A DNA stretch of 64,000 nt from Chloroflexota bacterium (lineage in GTDB: Bacteria; Chloroflexota; Anaerolineae; JAAEKA01): positions 130,649-194,648 of the forward strand of contig JAYELL010000001.1 in the NCBI GenBank assembly GCA_034717495.1, given 5' to 3'. How positions within the stretch are numbered: position 1 is the first letter of the stretch; each line of letters begins with the position of its first letter. Below are positions 1 to 8,532 of the stretch, piece by piece. A program made the position numbers and the translations under genes. The notes beneath the pieces were generated by a model. The model saw only the letters and a list, made by a program, of their open reading frames with translations, had not been told where the DNA came from and searched no databases.

Positions 1-1293
1 CTCCCCGCAGTGTCCTTTGATCGATATGTCCTGATAATCGAGGAGGACCTCGATCGCCCCGTCGAAGAAATGTTCGCTTCGATCGACCCTGAGCCGTTGG
101 GATCTGCTTCACTTGCCCAGACTCACCGGGCCTGGCTAAAAACGGGCGAGGATGTGGCGCTCAAGGTGCTTAAGCCAGGTGTGCGGGAAACCGTCGAGAT
201 GGACACCAAGCTGCTGCGTTTTTATGGTTGGTGGCTTCAGTTGTTTCTTTCCCGTTTCCAACCTGCCCAGCTCATCAACGAATTCTCCCGATATACCTTG
301 CTGGAGGTCGATCTTCGCAACGAGGCGACCAATGCGGAGGTTTTTTCGGCCAACTTCAGCGAAGAGCCAGACATCCGTTTCCCCGAAATCTATCGTGAGT
401 TCAGCAACCGCGATGTGCTCTGCATGGAGTTTTTTGAGGGCCGAATGCCCAACGCCGAAACGGCTGTTCAGTTGAACGATCAGGAGAGTCGAAAGGTTGT
501 CGATCTCGGGGTCCAGGCGATCATTGAGATGATTTTCCGCGACGCCTTCTTTCATGCCGACCTGCATCCAGGCAACTTGATCATATTCGAGGACGCCTCT
601 GTTGGCTTCATCGACATGGGCATGGTGGGGCGTTTCGACAGGGCCACTCAGCGACTGATGCTTTATTACATGTACTCGTTGGCCCAGGAGAACCCTGCCG
701 ACGCCGCCAGGTACCTGACTGCCATGGCGCAAGCGGGAAGAGGGAGCGACGTTGCAGGTTTCCGCCGGGCGGTTGAGGATCTCAGCACCCGCTGGTTGCG
801 AACACCAACCTTCCACGAGTTTTCCCTGGGACAACTCATACTTGAATCGGTTCTGTTGGCAGGAAAATACCGGATTGTGTATCCGGGCGAGATCATTTTG
901 ATGGTCAAAGCGTTGATCACCGTGGAAGGTGTCGGCAATCAGCTCGTACCAGACGTCAATGTCACCGATGTTTCCAGGAAGCACGTCCGTCAAATCATCT
1001 TCCACAGGCTGAACATCGTGCAAATCGCCAAGGATAGTCTTCTGGTGCTACCGGAGTTGATCGAAGTGATGCAGCGATCACCGCTGGTAATCAACCAGGG
1101 CCTGGAGTTTCTTGAGTCCCGGTTCAAGACAAAGGAGTCCGGGCCTCTCACTGATGCGCTTGGCACGATCTTTGGCGTAGGCCTCGTGATCGCTGCAGCC
1201 ATCATGGCTCTCGGTGATGTCAGTCCCATCATTTGGGGTGGCCTCATTGTACTGGCCTTCATGTCTGCCGGCGTTGATCTCATTCGAAAGTGA
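1..1293 (+). CDS. AarF/UbiB (ABC1) family atypical kinase, 5'-truncated
   Basis: The reading frame is open to the first base of the window, so the N-terminus lies outside; about 430 residues remain of a family that is usually about 550. ABC1/UbiB kinases support quinone or lipid metabolism through an unusual ATP-binding fold. Visible are SASLAQTHRAWL (the Ala-rich loop replacing the Gly-rich loop), the ATP-site lysine in VALKVLKPGV, the catalytic loop HADLHPGNL and the metal-binding GFIDMGMVGR. Two hydrophobic helices near the C-terminus (GVGLVIAAAIMALG and a following stretch) fit the membrane anchor of bacterial family members. The GTG at 10 is internal to the domain and is not the true start. 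The family is clear; the substrate is unknown. Confidence 0.92.
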   Translation, partial: LPAVSFDRYVLIIEEDLDRPVEEMFASIDPEPLGSASLAQTHRAWLKTGEDVALKVLKPGVRETVEMDTKLLRFYGWWLQLFLSRFQPAQLINEFSRYTLLEVDLRNEATNAEVFSANFSEEPDIRFPEIYREFSNRDVLCMEFFEGRMPNAETAVQLNDQESRKVVDLGVQAIIEMIFRDAFFHADLHPGNLIIFEDASVGFIDMGMVGRFDRATQRLMLYYMYSLAQENPADAARYLTAMAQAGRGSDVAGFRRAVEDLSTRWLRTPTFHEFSLGQLILESVLLAGKYRIVYPGEIILMVKALITVEGVGNQLVPDVNVTDVSRKHVRQIIFHRLNIVQIAKDSLLVLPELIEVMQRSPLVINQGLEFLESRFKTKESGPLTDALGTIFGVGLVIAAAIMALGDVSPIIWGGLIVLAFMSAGVDLIRK

Positions 1294-1404
1294 TGACCGG
1301 ACGCCGCAAACCAGGGCAGCCACCATGCACTTCACAGACCTTTCAACCACGAGTGGTATTCCGACGCCATTTTGAGCATGATCTGAATCGAAGGAGGCGG
1401 GTGC

Positions 1405-2910
1405 ATGCAATTCGTCGGTTTGGATATCGGAACGACCGGCTGCAAGTCAGTGGTTTTTGACCAGGACGGCACCATCCTGGCGGCGGCCAGCCGCGAGTAC
1501 CCGGTGGAGTTTCCTCATCCAAACTGGGCTGAACAGGACCCTGAGTCCGTTTGGGGACTGGCTCAAGAGTCCCTGCGGGAGGCATTTTCCGCCAGCGCGA
1601 ACTATGACATCACTGCTCTGGGACTCTCGGTGCAGGGTGAAGCGGTCATGCCGGTTGACGCGGCCGGACAGGCCATGCGACCGGCCATCCTGGGCATGGA
1701 CACCCGAACCGATCCCCAGAACGACTGGTTGAGAGAGCGCTTCGGCGCGGCCTGCTTGTTCGAACGCACCGGCATGCCGATCCATACGGTCAATACGCTG
1801 CCCAAACTCCTGTGGCTGAAAGAAAATGAGCCTGAGCTTTGGGCCAAAGCGGATCGTTTTCTGCTTTACGAGGATTTCCTCATGGGCAAGATGACGGGCC
1901 AGGCAGTGATCAGTCGCTGCCTGGCAAGCCGCACTCAGCTCTTTGATATTCCGCAGGACCGTTGGAGCGAAGAGATACTGTCTGCCCTCGATCTTTCCCC
2001 CGAACGGTTGGCTACCGTGAAACCATCGGGGATTGCCGTCGGTCCTATGCGCGATAAGCTCGCGCAGGCTCTTGGTCTCCCTGCCGCTCCCCTGGTGGTG
2101 ACCGGTGGCCATGATCAGGCCTGTGGAGCGCTGGGCGTCGGCCTGATCAGGTCAGGGCTGGCCATGGATTCTACCGGGACGGCCGAGGTGGTGGAAGTTG
2201 CCATGGGGTCGCCGGTCCTGAACGACACCCTCTTGCGGGGCAACATCTCCGTGTACGCTCACACTGCTCCCGATCTCTATCTTGCCATGACGCTCAACCA
2301 CAGCGGTGGCATATTGCTTCGCTGGTTTCGTGACACGTTAGGCCAGGAAGAAATCAGGGAGGCGCAAGCGTCCGGTGGCGATGCTTACGATTTGCTCCTG
2401 CAGGCGGTATCGCCTGAGCCGACGGAGTTACTGGTGTTGCCCCATTTTGCCGGCAGCGGCACTCCCACCTTCGACACCGCGTCCAAGGGCGCAATCCTGG
2501 GCTTGACCTTCAAGACCGACAAACAGGACCTGGCGAAAGCCATCCTGGAGGGCTTGACCTACGAGCTGCGATTGAACCTCGATCTGCTCAAAGAAGGTGG
2601 CGTAGCGATCGACGAGCTGCGCGCGATCGGTGGCGGCGCCCGATCCGATCTCTGGTTGCAACTGAAGGCTGACATCACCGGTATTCCGGTCGTCGTCCCT
2701 CGAATCACGGAAGCCGCCTGTTGGGGCGCCGCGCTGCTGGCTGGGGCTGCGGTGGGTTGTTTTGCCAGCGCCGCCAGCGCATCCGAAGATCTGTTGGTAT
2801 TGGATCGCCGATTCGAGCCCGACCCGCAGATGGTTGAGCGTTACGATCGGCTTTATGCTCTCTACGGGGAAGTCTACCCGGCCGTGGCATCCATCAGCCA
2901 TCGATTGTAG
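1405..2910 (+). CDS. FGGY-family carbohydrate kinase, xylulokinase-like
   Basis: This 501-residue protein is predicted to phosphorylate a ketose or polyol with ATP. The N-terminal FGGY domain opens with VGLDIGTTGCKSVVFD (phosphate loop 1) and has the family WAEQDPESVW segment. The C-terminal domain carries GHDQACGALGVGL, MDSTGTAEVVEV (adenosine/phosphate loop) and AIGGGARSDLWLQ. Its length is normal for XylB-like kinases. The ATG is preceded by AAGGAGG at 1391-1397, ideally spaced. It heads a same-strand run with two zinc dehydrogenases, a TIM-barrel isomerase and a SIS isomerase, so its substrate is probably the sugar handled there. FGGY substrate specificity cannot be read from motifs, so I assign no symbol. 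Confidence 0.9.
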   Translation: MQFVGLDIGTTGCKSVVFDQDGTILAAASREYPVEFPHPNWAEQDPESVWGLAQESLREAFSASANYDITALGLSVQGEAVMPVDAAGQAMRPAILGMDTRTDPQNDWLRERFGAACLFERTGMPIHTVNTLPKLLWLKENEPELWAKADRFLLYEDFLMGKMTGQAVISRCLASRTQLFDIPQDRWSEEILSALDLSPERLATVKPSGIAVGPMRDKLAQALGLPAAPLVVTGGHDQACGALGVGLIRSGLAMDSTGTAEVVEVAMGSPVLNDTLLRGNISVYAHTAPDLYLAMTLNHSGGILLRWFRDTLGQEEIREAQASGGDAYDLLLQAVSPEPTELLVLPHFAGSGTPTFDTASKGAILGLTFKTDKQDLAKAILEGLTYELRLNLDLLKEGGVAIDELRAIGGGARSDLWLQLKADITGIPVVVPRITEAACWGAALLAGAAVGCFASAASASEDLLVLDRRFEPDPQMVERYDRLYALYGEVYPAVASISHRL

Positions 2911-2961
2911 AGATCATCGACCTATCTTTTCTTTTTTGTCTGGTTTTCCAGGAGTTACCCC

Positions 2962-3990
2962 ATGAAGGCAGTGAGAAAGACGGCAACTGGAGTCGGGCAG
3001 GTCGAATTGACCGATGTTCCCATGCCGGAAATCGGACCGAACGATGTTCTCATGAAGGTCTATGCTGCAGGCATCTGCGGCAGTGACCTGTTGATCGAGG
3101 AGGACAAACACTTCTACCGTGCGCCTGTCACGCAGGGGCACGAATTCTCCGGAATCGCCTATGATGTCGGCAGAAACGTCAGCCGGGTCAAGCAGGGCGA
3201 TAAGTTCGTTGCCGATATCGAGTGCGGCGACGGTGACTGGCTTGGTGTGACCATCGACGGTGCCATGGCTCCCTACATGCGAGTGCCCGAGCATGTGATC
3301 TACCGCGTGTCCGAAAATGTTGCCCTCAGAGATGCCGCGATGACCGAACTGATCGTGGCGACGCACCATCTGATTCAGGAACGAGCCCAGGTCAGGGTCG
3401 GTGATGACGTCGTGATCGTTGGCCCGGGCCCCATGGGCATTGTGGCGACCCAGTATGCCAGGATCTGCGGCGCGCGGCGGGTATTCCTGATCGGGTTGAA
3501 GAGCGATGACATGCGGCTGAATATTGGCAAACAGGTGGGGGCCGATTACACGCTCTATTCTGAGGAGAATCCCCACGAGGCCGTGATGGACATTACAGGC
3601 GGCAAGGGCGCTGAGTTTGTTCTGGAATGCTCGGCCAGTGCTACGGGCGTGCAGCATGCCATCGATTGCGCCCGCAAGGCTTACGAGGGACCGGGTGGCA
3701 AGGGTGTGGTTGTCTTTATCAGCCTGTGGGGCAGGGAGATCAATATCAACCTGGACCAGGTTAGCCTGGGGCAATTGGATATTCGCGGCAGCTGGAGCTG
3801 GAATGGCCAGGAGACCTGGGAACGGGCCGTTGACCTGCTGGAGCGCGGGCTGTTCGACTTTGAGCCAGTAATTACCGCGCACTTTGAGCTGGAGGATTGG
3901 GCGGATGCCTTCGCCAGCCTGCGGGCCAAGGAGAATCTGAAAGTTCTGTTGCATCCCAACGGAGTCGACTGGGATGGCACCGAGTCATAG
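2962..3990 (+). CDS. Zinc-binding MDR dehydrogenase lacking the structural-zinc loop
   Basis: A 342-residue medium-chain alcohol/polyol dehydrogenase. The catalytic zinc ligands are visible as C39 in GICGSD and H60-E61 in QGHEFSG, and the nucleotide-binding turn is GPGPMGIV around residue 150. The four-cysteine structural-zinc loop expected after residue 85 is absent, replaced by ECGDGDWLGVTIDG, so the enzyme has one zinc site at most. The gene follows the FGGY kinase by 51 bases and precedes the TIM-barrel isomerase by 92. It probably oxidises a sugar alcohol or related substrate with NAD(P). The function is inferred from family and context; the substrate is unknown. Confidence 0.88.
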   Translation: MKAVRKTATGVGQVELTDVPMPEIGPNDVLMKVYAAGICGSDLLIEEDKHFYRAPVTQGHEFSGIAYDVGRNVSRVKQGDKFVADIECGDGDWLGVTIDGAMAPYMRVPEHVIYRVSENVALRDAAMTELIVATHHLIQERAQVRVGDDVVIVGPGPMGIVATQYARICGARRVFLIGLKSDDMRLNIGKQVGADYTLYSEENPHEAVMDITGGKGAEFVLECSASATGVQHAIDCARKAYEGPGGKGVVVFISLWGREININLDQVSLGQLDIRGSWSWNGQETWERAVDLLERGLFDFEPVITAHFELEDWADAFASLRAKENLKVLLHPNGVDWDGTES

Positions 3991-4082
3991 AGAGCTGTGG
4001 CGGTCATTCTCGAATTAATGTTGCACCGGCTGAATTGCCCCGCTCAACCAATGATAATCGACAATAATCAAGGAAATCGATC

Positions 4083-5033
4083 ATGACAGGTCTGAAATAC
4101 AGTTACTTTCAGCTTACGTTTGGCCAGGAGGAGGCGTATCTTCATCCGGAACGGACCTATCGACGACTCCAGCGTTTGGGCTATGACGCCATCGAGATTT
4201 GTCCTCCCAAGGGCCGCTATGGGCTCGGTGTTTCCATGGAGGATTACGTTGAGACCCACAAACAGCTCAAGGCCGACTTCGGGCTACAGGTTTCCTGTAT
4301 CAACGAATGCTGGGGCGAGATGTGGGATCCCTACACGCCCAACTACAAGACGTTGACCGAAAAAAAGACGGCCGATCTGGCCGTTGCCGAGACTCGTTCG
4401 ACCATCGATTTTGCCGCAGAACTGGACGCGCCGTTCGTTACCATTGCCGTGGCCATTCACGATCAGATTACACGGGAAAACGTGACGGACGCCACGGCAA
4501 TTGCCATCGATGCGCTGCAGCGTGCCGCGGATTACGCGCGCATGCGCAATGTCAACCTGGTGTTTGAGGCTACCAACCATCTTGAGATGGGAAAGTTCGT
4601 CAATACGGCGCTGAACCACAAGCGCATGATCGCCCTGACCGGCCGCGACAACATCGGCATCCAGCTGGATTGGTTTCATGTCAATCTGGAGGAGCTGAAT
4701 CCCTACGAGGCGGTCATCGATGCCCAACCCTTGCTATGGCACATGCACTTCCGCGATTCCAACTCACTGACCCCTGGCTACGGAAAAACCGATTTCAAGG
4801 CGGTGATGCGGGCTCTGTTGAAGACAGGATATGACGGCTATTGCACCATCGAAAGCGCACCGATGATTCCTGATCCCGACACTGCTGCCAGAGATGGCAT
4901 TGAATACCTGAAGTTCGCGGAGCGTATCGCCTGTTATCAGATTAGTCCTGAGTTCCCCAACGGTTACAGTCTACCCGATAGACACTCAATCAACTTTGAA
5001 TATGGAGGAGATATTCCCAGTGGAAAGCAATGA
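4083..5033 (+). CDS. Sugar phosphate isomerase/epimerase-like TIM-barrel protein
   Basis: A 316-residue protein of the AP-endonuclease-2-like (xylose-isomerase-like) TIM-barrel superfamily, which contains metal-dependent sugar isomerases, epimerases and inosose dehydratases. Candidate metal ligands lie in [28 protein letters not shown] and CTIESAP, in the order typical of the superfamily. AAGGAAATC precedes the ATG. Its last 14 bases overlap the SIS gene start, which suggests translational coupling. With the kinase and the two dehydrogenases it probably forms one catabolic route. The reaction cannot be fixed from sequence; a myo-inositol-like or rare ketose substrate is possible. Confidence 0.82.
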   Translation: MTGLKYSYFQLTFGQEEAYLHPERTYRRLQRLGYDAIEICPPKGRYGLGVSMEDYVETHKQLKADFGLQVSCINECWGEMWDPYTPNYKTLTEKKTADLAVAETRSTIDFAAELDAPFVTIAVAIHDQITRENVTDATAIAIDALQRAADYARMRNVNLVFEATNHLEMGKFVNTALNHKRMIALTGRDNIGIQLDWFHVNLEELNPYEAVIDAQPLLWHMHFRDSNSLTPGYGKTDFKAVMRALLKTGYDGYCTIESAPMIPDPDTAARDGIEYLKFAERIACYQISPEFPNGYSLPDRHSINFEYGGDIPSGKQ

Positions 5034-5613
5034 AATCCTCGAATTGGCTCGAAATCAGGTTCGGGCCGAGGGCGAAGTATTGACCGAATTGGCCGATCAG
5101 CTTGACGAGTCCTTTGTCAAAGCCGTGGTGATGGTCGCCGAGTGCCCGGGAAACATCCTGGTCAGCGGAGCAGGTACCTCTGGTGCGATGGCCCGCCGGC
5201 TGGCACACCTGCTGGCGACTTGTGGGATGCCGGCCTTTTACCAGCATCCAGGTGAGGCGTTGCACGGTCCATCCGCCATGATCACCGATGGCGATCTGGT
5301 TATCGCCTTCTCCAAGGCTGGCAAGAGTGCCGAACTCAACGAGTTCATCCGAGTTGCCAGGGAGCGGGGAGCCAAGGCAATGGCCTGGACGTGGGAGCCC
5401 GATTCTCCATTGGGCCAAATGAGTGATCTTGTGCTGCTTGTCCGCCCCGATGAGCGAGGCGAGGGTGAAGGAGTGCTGCCCTTTGGCAGCTCTCTGGCCA
5501 ACGGTGTGGTCGGCGACGCACTGACGTTGGCGGCCAAGCGTATGCGCGATTTCGACCTGCGCACGCTGGTGCAGACTCATCCCAGTGGCGCCACTTCGGA
5601 GTTGGTTCGCTGA
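5020..5613 (+). CDS. SIS-domain sugar-phosphate isomerase (KpsF/GutQ-like, no CBS domains)
   Basis: About 197 residues forming a single SIS domain. [16 protein letters not shown] gives the phosphosugar-binding loop, [10 protein letters not shown] the second Ser/Gly loop, and [10 protein letters not shown] matches the HPxGA tail of KdsD/GutQ arabinose-5-phosphate isomerases. Those proteins carry C-terminal CBS pairs that are missing here, so this is either a stand-alone isomerase or closer to 6-phospho-3-hexuloisomerase. I chose the GTG at 5020 because GGAGGAG at 5004-5010 sits 9 bases upstream; an in-frame ATG at 5002 and TTG at 4996 lack such a site. It overlaps the preceding gene, which points to coupled expression in the catabolic cluster. 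Confidence 0.82.
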   Translation: MESNEILELARNQVRAEGEVLTELADQLDESFVKAVVMVAECPGNILVSGAGTSGAMARRLAHLLATCGMPAFYQHPGEALHGPSAMITDGDLVIAFSKAGKSAELNEFIRVARERGAKAMAWTWEPDSPLGQMSDLVLLVRPDERGEGEGVLPFGSSLANGVVGDALTLAAKRMRDFDLRTLVQTHPSGATSELVR

Positions 5614-5700
5614 GCTGGTTTTACTTCCTTCATGATCATCGAGGGACAAATACCGTGATGACTGGCAGAAGGTCACAACTTGGCTGTTATTCCGTTGAGT

Positions 5701-5749
5701 ATCCCCAGGTGCGAGTGTCGATGGTCGGACCCGCTGAATGCCTGGGGAT
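5701..5749. other. Inverted repeat in the gap between the SIS and second dehydrogenase genes
   Basis: ATCCCCAGG (5701-5709) pairs perfectly with CCTGGGGAT (5741-5749) across a 31-base loop. It lies in the 179-base gap, which otherwise holds no gene. It could be an mRNA stem-loop that sets relative expression, or an operator; there is no T-tract to call it a terminator. Confidence 0.35.
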
Positions 5750-5792
5750 TCTGCTGTCAACGACCTGACGATTATTCAAGGAGTCAAAAAAG

Positions 5793-6833
5793 GTGAATGC
5801 TGCATTCTTGGTAGGAGCACGGGAGTTTGTTGTAAAGGATATCCCAGATCCCGTAGTGCCGGATGACGGGCTGCTGATGGAGGTCAAGGCGTGTGGTGTC
5901 TGCGGTTCCGATATCCGGCGATGGAAAGAAGGCCCGCCGGTCGGTGTCGATGCTATCATACCGGGACATGAGGTGGCCGGGCAGGTGCTCGCGGTTGGCA
6001 AGGATGTGCTAGGTTATACCCCGGGAGATCGACTGGCGATTGCGCCGGATATTCACTGCGATCGTTGCTACTATTGCCATCGGGGGTTGTACAACCTGTG
6101 CGACAACCTGCGGCTGGTTGGAATCACGCCCGGTTATCCAGGTGGATTCGCCGAAAAGATGGTCCTGACGGGCGAGATCCTGGCGCGGGGCATTGTACAC
6201 CACATGCCCGATGGAATGTCCTATCCCGAGGGCGCGCTGGCCGAGACGCTCTCCTCGGTTCTGGCTTCACATCACAATGCAGGTACCAGTCTGGACGATG
6301 TAGTGGTTGTCATGGGCGCCGGTCCCATCGGCTGTCTTCACATTTCGGTGGCCAAGGCGCGCGGTGCCCAGGTAGTTGTTTCCGAGCCCAGCGAGAACCG
6401 ACGGGAAATTGTACAGCGTTTCGAGCCTGATGCTGTGGTCGATCCTTTCAACGAGGACCTGGTAGCCTTTGTCAGGGACTGGACCGATGGCCTGGGAGCA
6501 AGCATCACGGTCTGTGCAAACCCTATCGCTGCGACCCAGACCCAGGCGGTAGAACTGACCCGGAAGGCTGGCCAGATCGTTCTATTCGGTGGCCTGCCCA
6601 AGGCCAATCCTATGACGACCCTGGATGGCAATAGAATCCACTATGGCGAACAGATCGTGGTGGGTGCCTTTTCCTATCATCCCACCATGCATGAGTCGGC
6701 TTTGAACTTGCTTCACCGAAAGGTCATTGCGGCCGAACGATTGATCACCCATACCATGCCGTTGGAACAGGTCGGTGAGGCTTTCGAAAAAGCAGCCAGT
6801 GGCGGGGGGCTGAAGGTTATCGTCACTCCGTAA
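5793..6833 (+). CDS. Zinc-dependent polyol/alcohol dehydrogenase (MDR family)
   Basis: A 346-residue sorbitol/threonine-dehydrogenase-like MDR enzyme with both zinc sites. Catalytic-site residues are C37 (GVCGSD) and H59-E60 (PGHEVAG). The structural zinc is bound by C89, C92, C95 and C103 in [15 protein letters not shown]. The Rossmann turn is MGAGPIGCL. The GTG start follows AAGGAG at 5778-5783. It is the second dehydrogenase of the sugar cluster, and the contrast with the loop-less enzyme at 2962 suggests two different oxidation steps or substrates. The substrate remains unknown. Confidence 0.9.
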   Translation: MNAAFLVGAREFVVKDIPDPVVPDDGLLMEVKACGVCGSDIRRWKEGPPVGVDAIIPGHEVAGQVLAVGKDVLGYTPGDRLAIAPDIHCDRCYYCHRGLYNLCDNLRLVGITPGYPGGFAEKMVLTGEILARGIVHHMPDGMSYPEGALAETLSSVLASHHNAGTSLDDVVVVMGAGPIGCLHISVAKARGAQVVVSEPSENRREIVQRFEPDAVVDPFNEDLVAFVRDWTDGLGASITVCANPIAATQTQAVELTRKAGQIVLFGGLPKANPMTTLDGNRIHYGEQIVVGAFSYHPTMHESALNLLHRKVIAAERLITHTMPLEQVGEAFEKAASGGGLKVIVTP

Positions 6834-6917
6834 CCTATGATGACAGCGGGAGTCCACGAACAGTTGTTCCCTTGACGAAACGGACCGGGCAATCAGAATT
6901 CACAATGAGGTGAGAAC

Positions 6918-8384
6918 ATGAGTGATCAAACAATTCCCCAAACCATGGGCCAGCAGTACGGCCGGCGTTCCTGGGCAGAGCCCTGGAAGATTAAAATGGT
7001 AGAGCCAATCAGCATTCCATCGCGCAGCGTTCGGCAGCAGGCCATCGAGGATGCGGGTTACAATACCTTCCTGTTGCGATCGGATCAGGTATATATCGAT
7101 TTGCTCACCGACAGCGGCACCAGTGCCATGAGTGATCGCCAGTGGGCGGGACTGATGCTGGGCGACGAGGCCTACGCCGGCAGCCGCAATTTCTATCACC
7201 TGGAAGACGCCATTCAGTCGACCTACGGGTATGCCTACATTGTGCCTACTCATCAGGGACGAGGGGCGGAGCATCTGATCAGTAAGGCGCTGATTCAACC
7301 AGGAGACTTTATTCCAGGCAACATGTATTTTACCACCACGCGCCTGCACCAGGAGTTAGCGGGAGGCACCTTCGTGGACGTCATCATCGACGAGGCCCAT
7401 GACCCGAGCAGTTTGCATCCCTTCAAGGGAAATGTTGACATGGACAAGCTCAAAGCCCTCATCGAACGAGTTGGCGCCGAGAAGATCCCCTACGTCAGTC
7501 TGGCCGGAACCGTCAATATGGCCGGGGGGCAACCGGTGAGCATGGCCAATGTGAGGGCGCTGCGCGAGCTGTGCGACAACCATGATATTCGCATCTACCT
7601 GGACGCGACGCGCATGGCCGAGAACTGCTTTTTCATCCAGGAGCGGGAATCAGGTTACTCCGACAAGCCAATCGCCGCCATCCTCAAGGAGTTTTGTAGC
7701 TTTACCGATGGCGCCTGGATGAGCGCCAAGAAGGACAACCTGGTCAACATCGGCGGCTGGCTGGCGGTCAACGATCACGAGGTCTTTGACCGGGCCCGCA
7801 ACATGGTGGTGATCTATGAGGGACTCCATACCTACGGCGGCATGGCGGGCCGCGATATGGAAGCCCTGGCGATCGGCATCCGGGAGTCGGTGCAGGATGA
7901 CCACATGCAGGCTCGCATCGGCCAGGTCCGTTATCTGGGTGGTCTTCTGATCGATTGGGGAATTCCCATCGTTCAGCCTGTTGGCGGACATGCCGTTTTT
8001 TTGGACGCTAAACGCATTTATCCCCACATTGCGCAGGATCGATTTCCCGCGCAAACCCTGGCGGCTCAGTTGTACCTCGATTCCGGTGTCAGATCGATGG
8101 AGCGGGGGAATGTTAGTGCCGGTCGCGATCCGCAGACTGGCGACCATCGCTATCCGGCGTTGGAACTGGTGCGCCTGACTATTCCTCGTCGCGTTTACAC
8201 GCAGGCACACATGGATGTAACTGCTGAGGCGGTCAAGGCAGTTTTCGATGCCCGCAAGCATACCACCGGCATGACGATGGTTTATGAACCCGAATACCTG
8301 CGCTTCTTCCAGGCCAGGTTCGAGCCCATTGCTCCGCCGACGATCCAGGCCGGCACCAAAGATGAGGTCCTGGCACCGGCTTAG
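6918..8384 (+). CDS. tpl: Tyrosine phenol-lyase-like beta-eliminating lyase (PLP)
   Basis: A 488-residue PLP enzyme of the tryptophanase/tyrosine phenol-lyase family, predicted to split L-tyrosine into phenol, pyruvate and ammonia. It follows the tyrosine phenol-lyase pattern closely: AGYNTFLL, IDLLTDSGTSAMSD, GDEAYAGSRNFYHLE, PTHQGRGAEHL and GNMYFTTTR. The PLP lysine is K272 in MSAKKDNLVN. R396 in VRSMERG aligns with the arginine (R381 of the Citrobacter enzyme) that separates tyrosine phenol-lyase from tryptophanase. It carries about 20 extra N-terminal residues. It lies 84 bases after the dehydrogenase and may or may not share its transcript. The family is certain; tyrosine specificity is likely. 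Confidence 0.88.
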   Translation: MSDQTIPQTMGQQYGRRSWAEPWKIKMVEPISIPSRSVRQQAIEDAGYNTFLLRSDQVYIDLLTDSGTSAMSDRQWAGLMLGDEAYAGSRNFYHLEDAIQSTYGYAYIVPTHQGRGAEHLISKALIQPGDFIPGNMYFTTTRLHQELAGGTFVDVIIDEAHDPSSLHPFKGNVDMDKLKALIERVGAEKIPYVSLAGTVNMAGGQPVSMANVRALRELCDNHDIRIYLDATRMAENCFFIQERESGYSDKPIAAILKEFCSFTDGAWMSAKKDNLVNIGGWLAVNDHEVFDRARNMVVIYEGLHTYGGMAGRDMEALAIGIRESVQDDHMQARIGQVRYLGGLLIDWGIPIVQPVGGHAVFLDAKRIYPHIAQDRFPAQTLAAQLYLDSGVRSMERGNVSAGRDPQTGDHRYPALELVRLTIPRRVYTQAHMDVTAEAVKAVFDARKHTTGMTMVYEPEYLRFFQARFEPIAPPTIQAGTKDEVLAPA

Positions 8385-8443
8385 CCGTCACGAAGGCCAT
8401 TGAAATCCTGCAATCCGGGCTGCGTTGCGGCTGGCGCGATGCA

Positions 8444-8482
8444 GCCCAGTCTGGTATTGGGGGGAAAGATACCAGACTGGGC
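8444..8482. terminator. Perfect 14-bp hairpin between convergent genes
   Basis: CCCAGTCTGGTAT (8445-8457) is mirrored by ATACCAGACTGGG (8469-8481), with one further G-C pair outside, around an 11-base loop. It sits in the 148-base gap between the lyase (+) and the HhH protein (-), where a bidirectional terminator would be expected. No T-tract follows on either strand, so it could also be a REP-like element. Confidence 0.5.
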
Positions 8483-8532
8483 CACAATGGGATCAAGTTT
8501 ACCACACTCTTGGCAAATTGGGAAACTCGGAG

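Noticed and set aside
2914-3954. Long open frame antisense to the first zinc dehydrogenase
   Set aside because: No recognisable domain, and it lies wholly opposite a gene with clear family motifs.
6918-8384. Tryptophanase assignment
   Set aside because: The VRSMERG arginine and flanking motifs match tyrosine phenol-lyase instead.
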